Origin: Lamellibrachia columna
Taxonomy: Eukaryota > Annelida > Polychaeta > Sabellida > Siboglinidae
Direction of reading: 5' to 3'
DNA: 64,000 nt
Assembly: GCA_963662155.1 (NCBI GenBank)
Contig: OY759263.1
Coordinates: 11,408,053-11,472,052, forward strand
The notes beneath the pieces were generated by a model. The model ran no database searches and had not been told where the DNA came from. It saw only the letters and a program-made list of their open reading frames with translations. This document shows positions 53,384-64,000 of this stretch, in pieces; within the stretch, counting starts at the first letter, position 1; each line of letters starts with the position of its first letter. The translations under genes were made by a program, and so were the position numbers.

Positions 53384-54014
53384 GCTTCTACACATTCTGA
53401 AAGTGCTATTTTAAGTTAGTACAACCCAAGATAGCAGTCCTATTAACTGTTATTGTAGGTTTGGCTTCTAAACATTCCAAAAGTGCTATTTTAAGTTAGT
53501 ACAATCCAGGATAGCATCACTATTAACTGTTATTGTAGGTTTGGTTTCTAAACATTCCAAGTGTTAGTTTAAGTTAGTACAAACCAGCATAGCATCACTA
53601 TTAACTGTTATTGTAGGTTTGGTTTCTAAACATTCCAAGTGTTAGTTTAAGTTAGTACAAACCAGCATAGCATCACTATTAACTGTAATTGTAGGTTTGG
53701 TTTCTAAACATTCCAAGTGTTAGTTTAAGTTAGTACAAACCAGCATAGCATCACTATTAACTGTAATTGTAGGTTTGGTTTCTAAACATTCCAAGTGTTA
53801 GTTTATGTTAGTACAAACCAGCATAGCATCACTATTAACTGTTATTGTAGGTTTGGTTTCTAAACATTCCAAGTGTTAGTTTAAGTTAGTACAAACCAGC
53901 ATAGCATCACTATTAACTGTTATTGTAGGTTTGGTTTCTAAACATTCCAAGTGTTAGTTTAAGTTAGTACAAACCAGCATAGCATCACTATTAACTGTAA
54001 TTGTAGGTTTGGTT
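53384..54014. repeat. 78-bp minisatellite, eight units
   Basis: Units contain TTTCTAAACATTCCAAGTG, AGTTTAAGTTAGTACAAACC, AGCATAGCATCACTATTAAC and TGTAGGTTTG. The first two units are the most diverged, with AAAAGTGCTATTTTAAG. Confidence 0.93.
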
Positions 54015-54642
54015 ACTGTGTAAGGGCGAGTGTATTACAAAACAGCAGTCATATTTGAGATTCCTTTTACACTAGGACTGCAGAACTTTCTGACACTTCC
54101 CTGGAAAGCGATCACGGATAAGTGATGAACTGTTCAACGAGTGCTTGGACCACGGTCACTGGGGAATGTTTTCCTTTCATCTCCTCGTGTGTATGTTGGG
54201 TTATATTTTACATTCTGACAATTTCGCGGATAGTATTATGGATAAATTACACAGCACTGGTTCAATAAATTTCATCTGTCGTTATTGTATTTTGCTATCA
54301 AACCAAACAGTGAAGAATCACGATGACAGTTACAGTAGCCTTTGTAGCAAGACTCCATAGCATTAAATTAATTTTATATAGATATATCAAATGTGTTCAT
54401 TTTGCTACTTCAAATCGTTTTCTCGTGGGAAAACACAAAACGTTTCGCCAGTCTAGTGTATAGGAAAGAACGGTACCCATATCTTTATGATTGTTGGGCC
54501 TATTGGTGTGTTGTCTCATCAGTGCAATTATACATGTCAAATGTGTTCAAGCTTTGTTGCCGCAAGTGTTGAAATCAAACATGGCCGCCAACACTGCCAG
54601 TGGGTTCATAGTGCATTAAGAAATAGAAATCTTGCAGTGGCA

Positions 54643-54671
54643 AATAAAATATCAGATATTTTCTGAATAAA
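54643..54671 (+). terminator. Candidate polyadenylation signals
   Basis: Two AATAAA hexamers (54643-54648 and 54666-54671) on the + strand; an earlier one lies at 54264-54269. They are candidates for the dve transcript end, but AATAAA is common by chance in AT-rich DNA. Confidence 0.3.
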
Positions 54672-57600
54672 AAGAGTACCATTTTAGGATGTGTGTGAGT
54701 CGGTGCGTGTTCGATACTGAAACTGCTATATTATTATTACAATTATTATTATAAACAGGCATTTTATGTTGTATCTTTTGTAGTAGTGGCACCCGCTGCA
54801 GTTACCACAAGTGTATTTAATGTAGTGTCTTAGGAGGCTGGTGGTGGGAGATGACAATGGTGGCTAGGCTGGTACTGCTGACGATAATGGCACATATGCT
54901 TTCAACCAGTAGGTACTCACATACATGTTGTGTAGTGCAAATTTCTCCAGGCAGCGAGTTGCATGTTATAAATAGCCACAGCATTTCCATAATGCTTTTC
55001 ACAGTATTGAGAATTTTTATATGTGAATGATCTGTTCAAGCCATTCATAAATGATCTGTTCAAGCCATTCATAAATGATCTGTTCAAGTCATTCATAAAT
55101 GATCTGTTCATGTCATTCATAAAAACTGTGGGAACACTTTGTACTACACATTGTTACAATATTAACCATATTATTTGGTATCAATCCAAATATAGCTGAC
55201 TGCAATTTAATACTGGCTACTTATAATCTAATGCACGTTGTTCACTACATGTACTCTGAAAATGTGACTTTGATATCCATCATTATCGCCATATAAAACG
55301 CCTGTATAGATTGATATTGAACATATGATTAGATCTATAGACATTTTGTTAGAAATAGTACATTCCACAACTAAATAATATGTGTTTTAAAAATATATCT
55401 TACACCATTTGCTTTCTTGCTTCCATTTGTTAAACAAGTTATGAAACTGCCAATAGCATAACATGATTTACCACATGAAATAGCTGTTTCTGTGGTCAAG
55501 ATGCAGTTGTTTGTTAATGAGTAGGGCCTACAACATTGCAACAGTTTCTCTGTAATCACATGATAGAGGTGCATCAGTAACTGCCAATTATATTTTTCAG
55601 GATGTTGGGAAAATAAATGCTGTTACTTTATGCGTGTGTTTATTGTGTTTATTGTTTTTGTGAATCATGACAATTAGAGATAGTTTCCCTTTTGACATTT
55701 AGTTGTTTAGCAAATGTTGCATCTTAAAAACAGCAACTATATAAAAAAAATTTGCTGGGAGACATTTGTTTTAAAACATCACAGGCTCACAGCCACAGAC
55801 ATTGTATAATTGTAATGGTTACCAGTGTGAACATTTCAAGTAACAAAACTTCAAGCAATCACTTTGGGAAAAGGAACTATGATTAACATGGTTTATAAAT
55901 TGTAAACGTTCATATCATTCTATAGGACAATTATTTATAATGAATAATAATATGCTATTACACAGGAGCTTAGCGTTTACTTTAATAGACATGCACCAAA
56001 TACGCGGCACCACATGATGAACAAACAGCGAAACGCTTGTAGAAGTGGCACCATCTGGGGGAATGAAAGGACACTAGACGTGGTTGACAAAATCACCAAG
56101 GTCTTAGCTTTGTGTTGATTTATTAAGACTCCTTGCACAGCTAAATATCTAAAGCGCCTAAAATTTTCAAATGTTTTATTGTCACTAATAAACTACATAT
56201 TGTTATTTTACAATGTACACACATATACAGAAAGAAGGGTCAGATACAGAGTGAAGGGTGTACACCAACTTGTACAGTAGTTACTATGTACAGAAACATT
56301 TTGTGTGAAACAAGTCATTAAAACATCATGTTGGTTGGCAATATTAAAATGCTACGCCAAAGTTGGGACTAAATAAATGCACCCTCGATCAAATAACCCA
56401 GCATGCACCACAGTGAATGAACGGACATGAATCGTTCAATAAGTGAAAACGTGTTCCGACTATGTACACAACAACATTATTGCAAAACTATATGTGGCGC
56501 CAATATCCTGTAATGGACCGTGTTAATGTTTGGTAGGTTGGTGTGTTGTAAACGGGTCAAATGGTATAGAACTTTATCACTTACAAGAGGTTGCTTTGTA
56601 CAGCAATATCCGAAAACAGCTGAAAATATGTCGACTTATATAATATTCGAGTAAATTGAGCAGTTGAGCAACCGTTCGGTTAATTGCAAGACAAAACCAC
56701 AAACAAGCTAATAAAAAACTAAATAACAAACAGCAAAATCAAAGATGATTAAATGATTATTTACCAGAACAATAACCCCCCCTGTATGACTGGAAACATT
56801 GTTGTAACCGTCAAATGTACGATCTGAACCAACTGAATCCATAGCGATGGCATATGTATATATATATATATATATACATCACAAAGCTGTCAATAAAATA
56901 CTACATGCATGTACAATTAAACAAAATGTCAGCATTACTTATTCCCAGAAGATTGGCACACAACAAACAATTCTGCAACCAATAGTGCATTTGGACACGC
57001 CTTCAGAATATTATCCCATAATATATCAATTTAAAAATGTAAATGCATCATATTGCGCTGAAAACTAATTTAGATCTTTCTGGATTCAATATTACAAAGT
57101 AAAATGTAGCTGAATGTTCACAATAAAACTATAAATGTAATAACACTGTAAAGCTAAGGTAAATGTACTAACAGTGTAAAGAAAAGGTAAACATAAGACA
57201 GATTAATTATCATAAAAAATGTGGTTAAGACCCAACAGGGAGACGTGACGATAGTTTGCAAAAGAACTTGTAATGCTGCAAACATTGACCACTGACCATT
57301 CCAATCAAGAAATGGCACAAAACTTGCTGGAACATACATTTGGTTACACAAACAATCTATCACATAGTCCCATAACGGAAGCCAACATTAAAAAGAGAAA
57401 ACTGCACTTCAAAAAATGCAACCAAACCACACACAAGTGCCCAAGCCTATATACAAGAGGGGTACCTGCTAATGACAACAAGTACTTGCTGCTAGTCACT
57501 CATCACAGTCTTATCGAAAACTGCGCTTGAATGACCACTCAGAACCACCTTGCATAAGTATGGTTAGTTCAATGTATGACCACATGGTGTCGCTGTCTGC

Positions 57601-57735
57601 GGTACTGATTCTACACAATTAACTATGTGTGTGTCGAATATAGAAGAGCTGCAACGAAATTGGATGTCTGGATGTTGTTGGTATCTATGAGTTGGTGCTG
57701 GTATCCGAGGCAATGTATGCGTCATTCCCCACCAT
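54672..57735. other. Intergenic, no gene recognised
   Basis: AT-rich. Contains a 24-bp array (separate entry) and a small TA run (56848-56876). I searched by eye for the missing last exon of the calmodulin-like gene on the minus strand and found no convincing candidate. Confidence 0.55.
55023..55123. repeat. 24-bp AAATGATCTGTTCAAGCCAT repeat
   Basis: Four units of AAATGATCTGTTCAAGCCAT plus TCAT, the last two with T for C. The false minus-strand frame reads repeated NRSFMNDL-like blocks. Confidence 0.92.
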
Positions 57736-59740
57736 GTTACTGCTACACATCATTCTGATGAACTCTGAAACAAACATGTTACTGTTACACATCATTCTGA
57801 TGAACTCTGAAACAAACGTGTTACTGTTACACATCATTCTGATGAACTCTGAAACAAACATGTTACTGTTACACATCATTCTGATGAACTCTGAAACAAA
57901 CGTGTTACACATCATTCTGATGAACTCTGAAACAAACGTGTTACTGTTACACATAATTCTGATGAACTCTGAAACAAACATGTTACTGTTACACATCATT
58001 CTGATGAACTCTGAAACAAACATGTTACTGTTACACATCATTCTGATGAACTCTGAAACAAACGTGTTACTGTTACACATCATTCTGATGAACTCTGAAA
58101 CAAACATGTTACTGTTACACATCATTCTGATGAACTCTGAAACAAACATGTTACTGTTACACATCATTCTGATTAACTCTGAAACAAACGTGTTACTGTT
58201 ACACATAATTCTGATGAACTCTGAAACAAACATGTTACTGTTACACATCATTCTGATGAACTCTGAAACAAACGTGTTACTGTTACACATCATTCTGATG
58301 AACTCTGAAACAAACATGTTACTGTTACACATCATTCTGATGAACTCTGAAACAAACGTGTTACTGTTACACATCATTCTGATGAACTCTGAAACAAACA
58401 TGTTACTGTTACACATCATTCTGATGAACTCTGAAACAAACGTGTTACACATCATTCTGATGAACTCTGAAACAAACGTGTTACTGTTACACATAATTCT
58501 GATGAACTCTGAAACAAACGTGTTACACATCATTCTGATGAACTCTGAAACAAACATGTTACTGTTACACATCATTCTGATGAACTCTGAAACAAACATG
58601 TTACTGTTACACATCATTCTGATGAACTCTGAAACAAACGTGTTACTGTTACACATCATTCTGATGAACTCTGAAACAAACATGTTACTGTTACACATCA
58701 TTCTGATGAACTCTGAAACAAACATGTTACTGTTACACATCATTCTGATGAACTCTGAAACAAACGTGTTACTGTTACACATCATTCTGATGAACTCTGA
58801 AACAAACATGTTACTGTTACACATAATTCTGATGAACTCTGAAACAAACATGTTACTGTTACACATCATTCTGATGAACTCTGAAACAAACATGTTACTG
58901 TTACACATCATTCTGATGAACTCTGAAACAAACATGTTACTGTTACACATCATTCTGATGAACTCTGAAACAAACGTGTTACTGTTACACATCATTCTGA
59001 TGAACTCTGAAACAAACATGTTACTGTTACACATCATTCTGATGAACTCTGAAACAAACATGTTACTGTTACACATCATTCTGATGAACTCTGAAACAAA
59101 CGTGTTACTGTTACACATCATTCTGATGAACTCTGAAACAAACATGTTACTGTTACACATCATTCTGATGAACTCTGAAACAAACATGTTACTGTTACAC
59201 ATCATTCTGATGAACTCTGAAACAAACGTGTTACTGTTACACATCATTTTGATGAACTCTGAAACAAACGTGTTACTGTTACACATAATTCTGATGAACT
59301 CTGAAACAAACGTGTTACTGTTACACATCATTTTGATGAACTCTGAAACAAACGTGTTACTGTTACACATAATTCTGATGAACTCTGAAACAAACATGTT
59401 ACTGTTACACATCATTCTGATGAACTCTGAAACAAACGTGTTACTGTTACACATCATTCTGATGAACTCTGAAACAAACGTGTTACTGTTACACATAATT
59501 CTATTGAACTCTGAAACAAACGTGTTACTGTTACACATCATTCTGATGAACTCTGAAACAAACGTGTTACTGTTACACATCATTCTGATTAACTCTGAAA
59601 CAAACGTGTTACTGTTACACATCATTCTGATGAACTCTGAAAGAAACATGTTACTGTTACACATCATTCTGATGAACTCTGAAAGAAACATGTTACTGTT
59701 ACACAGCATTCTGATGAACTCTGAAACAAACAGCCACAGT
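57736..59740. repeat. 42-bp minisatellite (~48 units), open on both strands
   Basis: Units of 42 bp: TTACTGTTACACATCATTCT, GATGAACTCTGAAACAAAC and (G/A)TG; a few lack six bases (CTGTTA), which preserves frame. No stop occurs in one frame on each strand, giving overlapping 709- and 694-codon frames with 14-residue repeats (LLLHIILMNSETNM on +, FVSEFIRMMCNSNT on -). No non-repeat domain, intron or signal sequence accompanies them. Main variation is ACGTG versus ACATG, a CpG transition. Confidence 0.95.
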
Positions 59741-59887
59741 TTCTGGTCACTTTTTGAGACCACACACACTATTACTCTATTATACAGACTGTATTTTAAT
59801 ATATTTTCTTTGATTAATTAAAATAACAAATGTATACGTTTAAAAACAATTATTTACAAAACAACTTGCATCATGTTCCATTTAAAA

Positions 59888-60560
59888 TATCAGAGTCCTG
59901 TCACTGTCCCTCTCATGTTGTGTGTCACTGTCCCTCTCATGTCATGTGTCACTGTCCCTCGTGTCAAGTGGCATTGTCCCTCATGTGTCCTGTGTCACTG
60001 TCCCTCTCAAGTCCTGTGTCACTGTCCCTCTAGTGTCCTTTGTCACTTTCAATCCCATGTACTGTGTCACTGTCCCTCTCATGTCCTGTGTCACTTCTCC
60101 TCTCATGTCCTGTGTGTTACTGTCTCTCTCGTGTCATGTGTCACTGTCCCTCTCATGTCCTTTGTCACTGTCCCTCTCATGTCCTGTGTCACCGTCCATC
60201 TCATGTCCTGTGTATTACTGTCCCTCTAATGTCTTGTGTCACTGTGTCACTGTCCCTCTCATGTCCTATGTCACTGTTACTCTTGTGTTGTGTGTCACTG
60301 CCCTTCATGTGTTTCGTGTCACTGTCCCTCTCATGTCCTATGTCACTGTCAATTTCTTAGACTGTGTCATTGTTCCTATTGTGTCACGTGTCACTGTCCC
60401 TCTCGTGTTCTGTGTCACTGTTCCTCTGATGTCCTGTGTCACTGTCCCCCTTGTGTTGCGTCACTGTCCCTCTCGTGTCCATCTCATGTCCTGTGTCGCT
60501 GTCCCTCTCGTGTCCCATGTCAATGTCTCTCTCGCGTCCTGCCTCTCCCTGTGTCAAGTT
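59888..60560. repeat. 24-bp CACTGTCCCTCTCATGTCCT repeats
   Basis: About 28 imperfect units of CACTGTCCCTCTCATGTCCT plus GTGT. False C/H/P/S-rich frames run through it in all + frames. The array lies immediately 3' (minus strand) of the calmodulin-like exon and probably fills its next intron. Confidence 0.92.
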
Positions 60561-60630
60561 ATCTATGTCATCAATGAGAGGGGTAAATGTCCAGGCAGAT
60601 GACACCGACAGCAAATATGTCATGACAAAC

Positions 60631-60778
60631 CTTCATAATCTATCTTCCCGTCACCGTCCCTGTCGGCAGCTTGTATCATCGCCTGGACGTCACTGGTGGT
60701 GACGGTCTCCCCCAGACTCTCCATCGTCAACTTGAGCTCGCTGTTGTCAATCAGACCGTCCCCGTTGATGTCAAACAC
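60631..60778 (-). CDS. Calmodulin-like exon B
   Basis: Acceptor GTCCGCTGCAG, 49 codons plus one base, donor-like GAAG|GTTTGT. If not spliced here, the frame ends after three more codons (GLS, stop at 60620-60622) and EF4 loses its position-12 Glu. Splicing with a next exon starting AA or AG would restore Glu, so splicing is favoured. Confidence 0.8.
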
Positions 60779-61094
60779 CTGCAGCGGACAGACACAGCAG
60801 GTCAGTGCACAGTCTCACGTAGTCCACTTATACAAGGTCATAATAATAATAATTACATTGATAAATATAGTGCCGAACATAGTTAAAAACTATTGTTCAG
60901 GAGATGTAGTTCGGGAGATGTTGTTCAAGTGGTGGATGGACACAAGCAAGCATGAGGGGTATTGTATGATACCTTGAAGGCTGTTCTCATTTCCTTCTCG
61001 TGCGTCTTCCTGCGTCTCTCAGGGAAGTTGGTGTATTTAGCTCTAGAGCGTTTCATCATGGCCAGGAACTCCTTAAAGTCTATGGTTCCATTCC
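60631..61094 (-). CDS. Calmodulin-like EF-hand protein, partial (two internal exons)
   Basis: Join (minus strand) of 61094-60973 and 60778-60631. Exon A: acceptor GTTTCAG; reads (G)NGTIDFKEFLAMMKR..., the second half of EF-hand 2, then a basic linker (KRSRAKYTNFPERRRKTHEK) and the EF3 entering helix EMRTAFK. Exon B begins VFDINGDGLIDNSELKLTME (EF3, canonical D-x-N-x-D-G-x-I-x-x-x-E), then SLGETVTTSDVQAMIQAADR and DGDGKIDYE (EF4). Phases agree (codon split before NGT; phase 0 between exons). Expected role: cytosolic or nuclear calcium sensor. The linker is 23 residues between MM and TAFK against 14 in calmodulin, and basic. EF1 and the start lie beyond the right edge or were not found; the final exon is also not found. 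Confidence 0.85.
60973..61094 (-). CDS. Calmodulin-like exon A
   Basis: Two bases completing a Gly codon, then 40 codons; donor AAG|GTATCA. The split inside the D-G-N-G loop of EF2 resembles the intron position I recall for animal calmodulin genes. Confidence 0.85.
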
Positions 61095-61988
61095 CTGAAA
61101 CGACACCAACATTTCTACTTGAACATGTGTGTCTTTTATTTATATTTCTCTTGAATTTTCCTGCAGTAATTGCTACACAACAAAATAACTACGTCACTCG
61201 AGATGGTCAGACAAACATACATTCACTAGACATCTGAAGACTGAGACATTGACGTCACCAACACAATAAAACAGAGCAATTGACAAAGCTAAGTTCTAGC
61301 TGCTAGCTGCTCTCACTACTATGTCCCAATGGTCTGTCGGGTTAAAAACGACATCATTTCCAGACCTATTGTAGCTCACACTAGATGGTACAAGTGGGCG
61401 GGGGCATCCAAACCTGACTACAACGCCAGTGTATGGCATGCTAACCCCACTAGAGCCAGACTCGCACATATACAGCTCAGTGAACTAGGGCAATGACGAC
61501 TGAAAGAAAATGTCTAAATGTTCAATTTACTGTCATGGTGAACTGGAATTAAGAAATTAAAACAGGTCACTGGCCCTTCAAAACAAAACAAAAATATTGC
61601 TAAAGAATTTGCAATTAAAAACGGCAAGTTGAATTTTCTCTCTAGTATGATGTTTCATCAACTGAAAAGGCATTGTTAATTGCGAAATACGTGCACCTCT
61701 TACAACAAACACAATTATGATGTAGGTACAACTTACTCCATTTAAATTCAATTTCTTTGCATTGGCTAAAATATATAATATAACAAGTTTTTTACAGAAT
61801 AACCCAGCATTTTTAGTGCCGACTTAAATATTCCCGTTTTTAATGTTAATATTGAATGGCGAAAGATATATACACACACACACACACACATATATATTTG
61901 TCTTCATTCAAAATTAACATTAAAAACTGGAGTGTTTAAGAACATATATATCTATATATTATATATTCATGAAAATGTTCATCAAGTT

Positions 61989-62036
<48 letters not shown>

Positions 62037-62046
62037 TATATATATA

Positions 62047-62268
62047 CATATGAATTACGATTTTCTTCAACCACAACTATTTTGATTACTTACTCAATGT
62101 TTCGACTGCCATCAATTCAGTCACGCATGGGACAGCCTGCTTACCAACTGGCAAGCAGAGGAAGAACTTGCCGTCCCAGAATTCCTGATGAAGTCTGCCG
62201 ATGGCAGTCGAAACGTTGAGTAAGTAATCAAAATGGTTATGGTTGAAGAAAATTGTAATTCATATATT
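62047..62268. mobile_element. Foldback element, copy B
   Basis: Two arms of about 67 bp, inverted and matching except for a few bases: left ATGAATTACGATTTTCTTCA...TTACTTACTCAATGTTTCGA, right GATGGCAGTCGAAACGTTGA...GAAAATTGTAATTCATAT. The interior of about 85 bp includes CCCAGAATTCCTGATGAAG, shared with copy A at 44.0 kb. The + strand has CTGATGA (62185-62191), a stem CTGCC/GGCAG and GAAA (62210-62213). Flanked by a TA microsatellite on the left. Confidence 0.8.
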
Positions 62269-62948
62269 TATTATATAGATATTTTCTTTTTTCTTTTAAG
62301 ATTGTTGTTTTTTAGTTTTTTCCGAATAATTGACACTGTTGATGGTTTTATCACGAATCAACATTTGTTTTTAGACATAACTTACACACGTTCTTCTTGT
62401 GGATCCTTTTACGTGATAACATTTGTTTGGATGAAATGAAACAATGTCTTTCTAGGGTGACAAATAACCGTGCACAAAAGCTGTGAGAAAGGTCCATGTA
62501 TGCCCTCGAGGTAAACATGCAACTGGATCACTCCTCTGTAGGTCAGTGCATTTCCAACATGGATTCCAGGGGTTGTTAATATTTTTAGTAAAGTAGAAAT
62601 ATCAGACTTCATAAAGTGAATACCTGAAATTTTAATATTAACAAAGGGGTGTTATAAACCCTGCACGCAAAACAGAACTGTACCAAACCAACACTGAACA
62701 GAAACAGGGTAAACAGAGATGAAGATGTAGATTGGGGGTTGGAGGGTAAATGCATGTGTAGACTGTAGGAACGAGGAACAAACAGTTGTCTTCCTCTCCA
62801 CGAGTTCTCTTTGCAACATTCTCTGCAATAAAACACACTCCGATTGTCCATTAACTTTGTAAGAACACTAGATGGAGGCTGTTTTAATTTTGTTAAAATT
62901 AAATTTAACTAACTATCATGTGCACACAGTACAATATAATCAATGTAA

Positions 62949-63006
62949 AATTAGATATCTAATATCTACTTGTAATCAAATATCTAATATCTACTTGTAA
63001 TCAAAC
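62949..63006. repeat. 28-bp tandem duplication
   Basis: ATATCTAATATCTACTTGTA plus ATCAAA occurs twice in tandem. Confidence 0.88.
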
Positions 63007-64000
63007 ATACTCAATCAGCACAGCTTTCATCTACTTCTAAGGTGGTATAACTCATGCTGTTATTGTAAATGACATTTTACGGCAAGATAATACATACACT
63101 GTGGCTAAGAAAGACATTTGACTAAATACTGTATAATCACACTGGCTATAGCAACAGAGACAGATCCCGGAGTTAGCCTCTTGTAGTTAGTAACAACTAT
63201 TTAAGACCAGTAATGGACAAATTGTGCATTTTTATATATAATTTGTTCTGACAAGTAAAGAAACGGGGTGAGGTAAATCTAGGTGCCTTCAAAAATAGCA
63301 CAGTGGGAATTCAGCAGAAATTAGGGTTCGAACAAACCCAACAATTGCCCCTGGATCTGCCCACTTGCTACATACACGGATGCTAATGTTCAAGCAATGA
63401 AGTTACTAGACGCAATAAAAAATAACATATAATGGCACACATGCAGACATTACCAAAACAATAACTCTGGCAAAATACATTAACCCATTAGGCCCCAGGA
63501 TTTTATTAAAACATGCTCTCCTGTTCCCAGGATTTCTGGCAAATTTCGAGCGATTTTACCTCCTTATGTTAACAACTCTGTAGAAAAAAACTATTCAATA
63601 TTGACAATTACAAGTTGTGCTTATTTTGAACAGTAGTAATTTCCCCACATGCATGTATACATAGAAATAGGATATATTAATAAAATGTTGACATTTGATC
63701 ACAATTTGCAAAGACAAAATAATAAGTTTGTTAAAACTTTGAAAGTTATTCTACCTTGCGACAGACATTTGACAATGATCCCCTGCTATAACCCTTCCAA
63801 CCCAGCGAAGAAAATGTAGCTATATGTGTTAGCTGAAAAAATTATCAAATTCTGACGGTTACTTTTCAGGTTACACCATATTTTATCATGACAAATATAG
63901 AAATAAAATTTTTCTAAATAGCATGAACAAAACCGATAAAAATCAAGATTTACAAAAGGGCAACACATGCACATAATGAGCTGTTGTTGTTGCAAAATGT

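Larger units (their letters stand above)
51293..54671 (+). other. Probable dve 3' UTR
   Basis: AT-rich, non-coding, and followed by canonical AATAAA hexamers at 54264, 54643 and 54666; I noticed none nearer the stop. If one of these is used, the 3' UTR is about 3 kb, plausible for a developmental regulator, and includes three repeat blocks. The transcript end is not proven. Confidence 0.4.
61095..64000. other. AT-rich sequence; no further exon found
   Basis: Presumably intron or upstream region of the calmodulin-like gene. Searched on the minus strand for an EF1-type exon without success. Minus-strand frames at 62409-62612 and 62609-62851 (67 and 80 codons) show no known motif. A CA run lies at 61871-61890 and a TA run at 61989-62046. 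Confidence 0.5.

Noticed and set aside
57685..59821. Two overlapping ~700-codon frames as giant repeat proteins
   Set aside because: Both arise from one 42-bp array without stops; symmetric openness and absence of unique flanking domains point to an artefact.
59922..60602. 226-codon C/P/S/V-rich frame
   Set aside because: 24-bp array; all three + frames look similar.
62409..62851. Minus-strand frames as upstream exons of the calmodulin-like gene
   Set aside because: No EF-hand loop or helix pattern is visible; kept only as unassigned sequence.

Overview
This is eukaryotic, almost certainly metazoan, nuclear DNA. It has spliced coding exons with GT/AG borders, a two-homeodomain homeobox gene found only in animals, non-LTR retrotransposon remains, tRNA-derived SINEs, a hAT-type MITE and very many minisatellites. 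The LINE and SINE types suggest a marine lophotrochozoan, perhaps a mollusc; that placement is inference.

Layout. 1-22.5 kb: no gene recognised; gene-poor DNA with LINE and SINE fragments and long tandem arrays, the largest a 28-bp array at 9.86-11.95 kb. 23.6-51.3 kb (+ strand): one gene in five coding exons, a defective proventriculus (dve)/Cmp-family homeobox factor of 806 codons. I built it by joining exons whose splice sites and reading phases all agree. Intron 1 (17.8 kb) holds arrays, a SINE, a hAT MITE, a LINE scrap and two clusters of TAATCC/GGATTA sites. Intron 2 holds a defective antisense LINE reverse transcriptase and a foldback element. 51.3-54.7 kb: probable 3' UTR containing its own repeats. 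57.7-60.6 kb: two large arrays; the 42-bp one is open on both strands and makes false ORFs of about 700 codons. 60.6-61.1 kb (- strand): two exons of a calmodulin-like EF-hand gene that runs off the right side, convergent with dve. 61.1-64 kb: AT-rich DNA with a second foldback element.

How the genes work together. Only two host genes are supported and nothing ties them functionally. The dve product should be a nuclear DNA-binding regulator that oligomerises through its N-terminal CMP domain. Both its homeodomains have lysine at recognition position 50, which in other K50 proteins prefers TAATCC, and such sites cluster in its own first intron; self-regulation or Otx-type input is a testable guess. 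The calmodulin-like protein should be a calcium sensor with an unusually long basic linker.

No previously undescribed multi-gene system is evident. The most unusual items are the 28-bp array with a perfect heat-shock-element core in nearly every unit, the foldback family with a hammerhead-like core, and the density of minisatellites (roughly 12 kb of 64 kb by my own addition).
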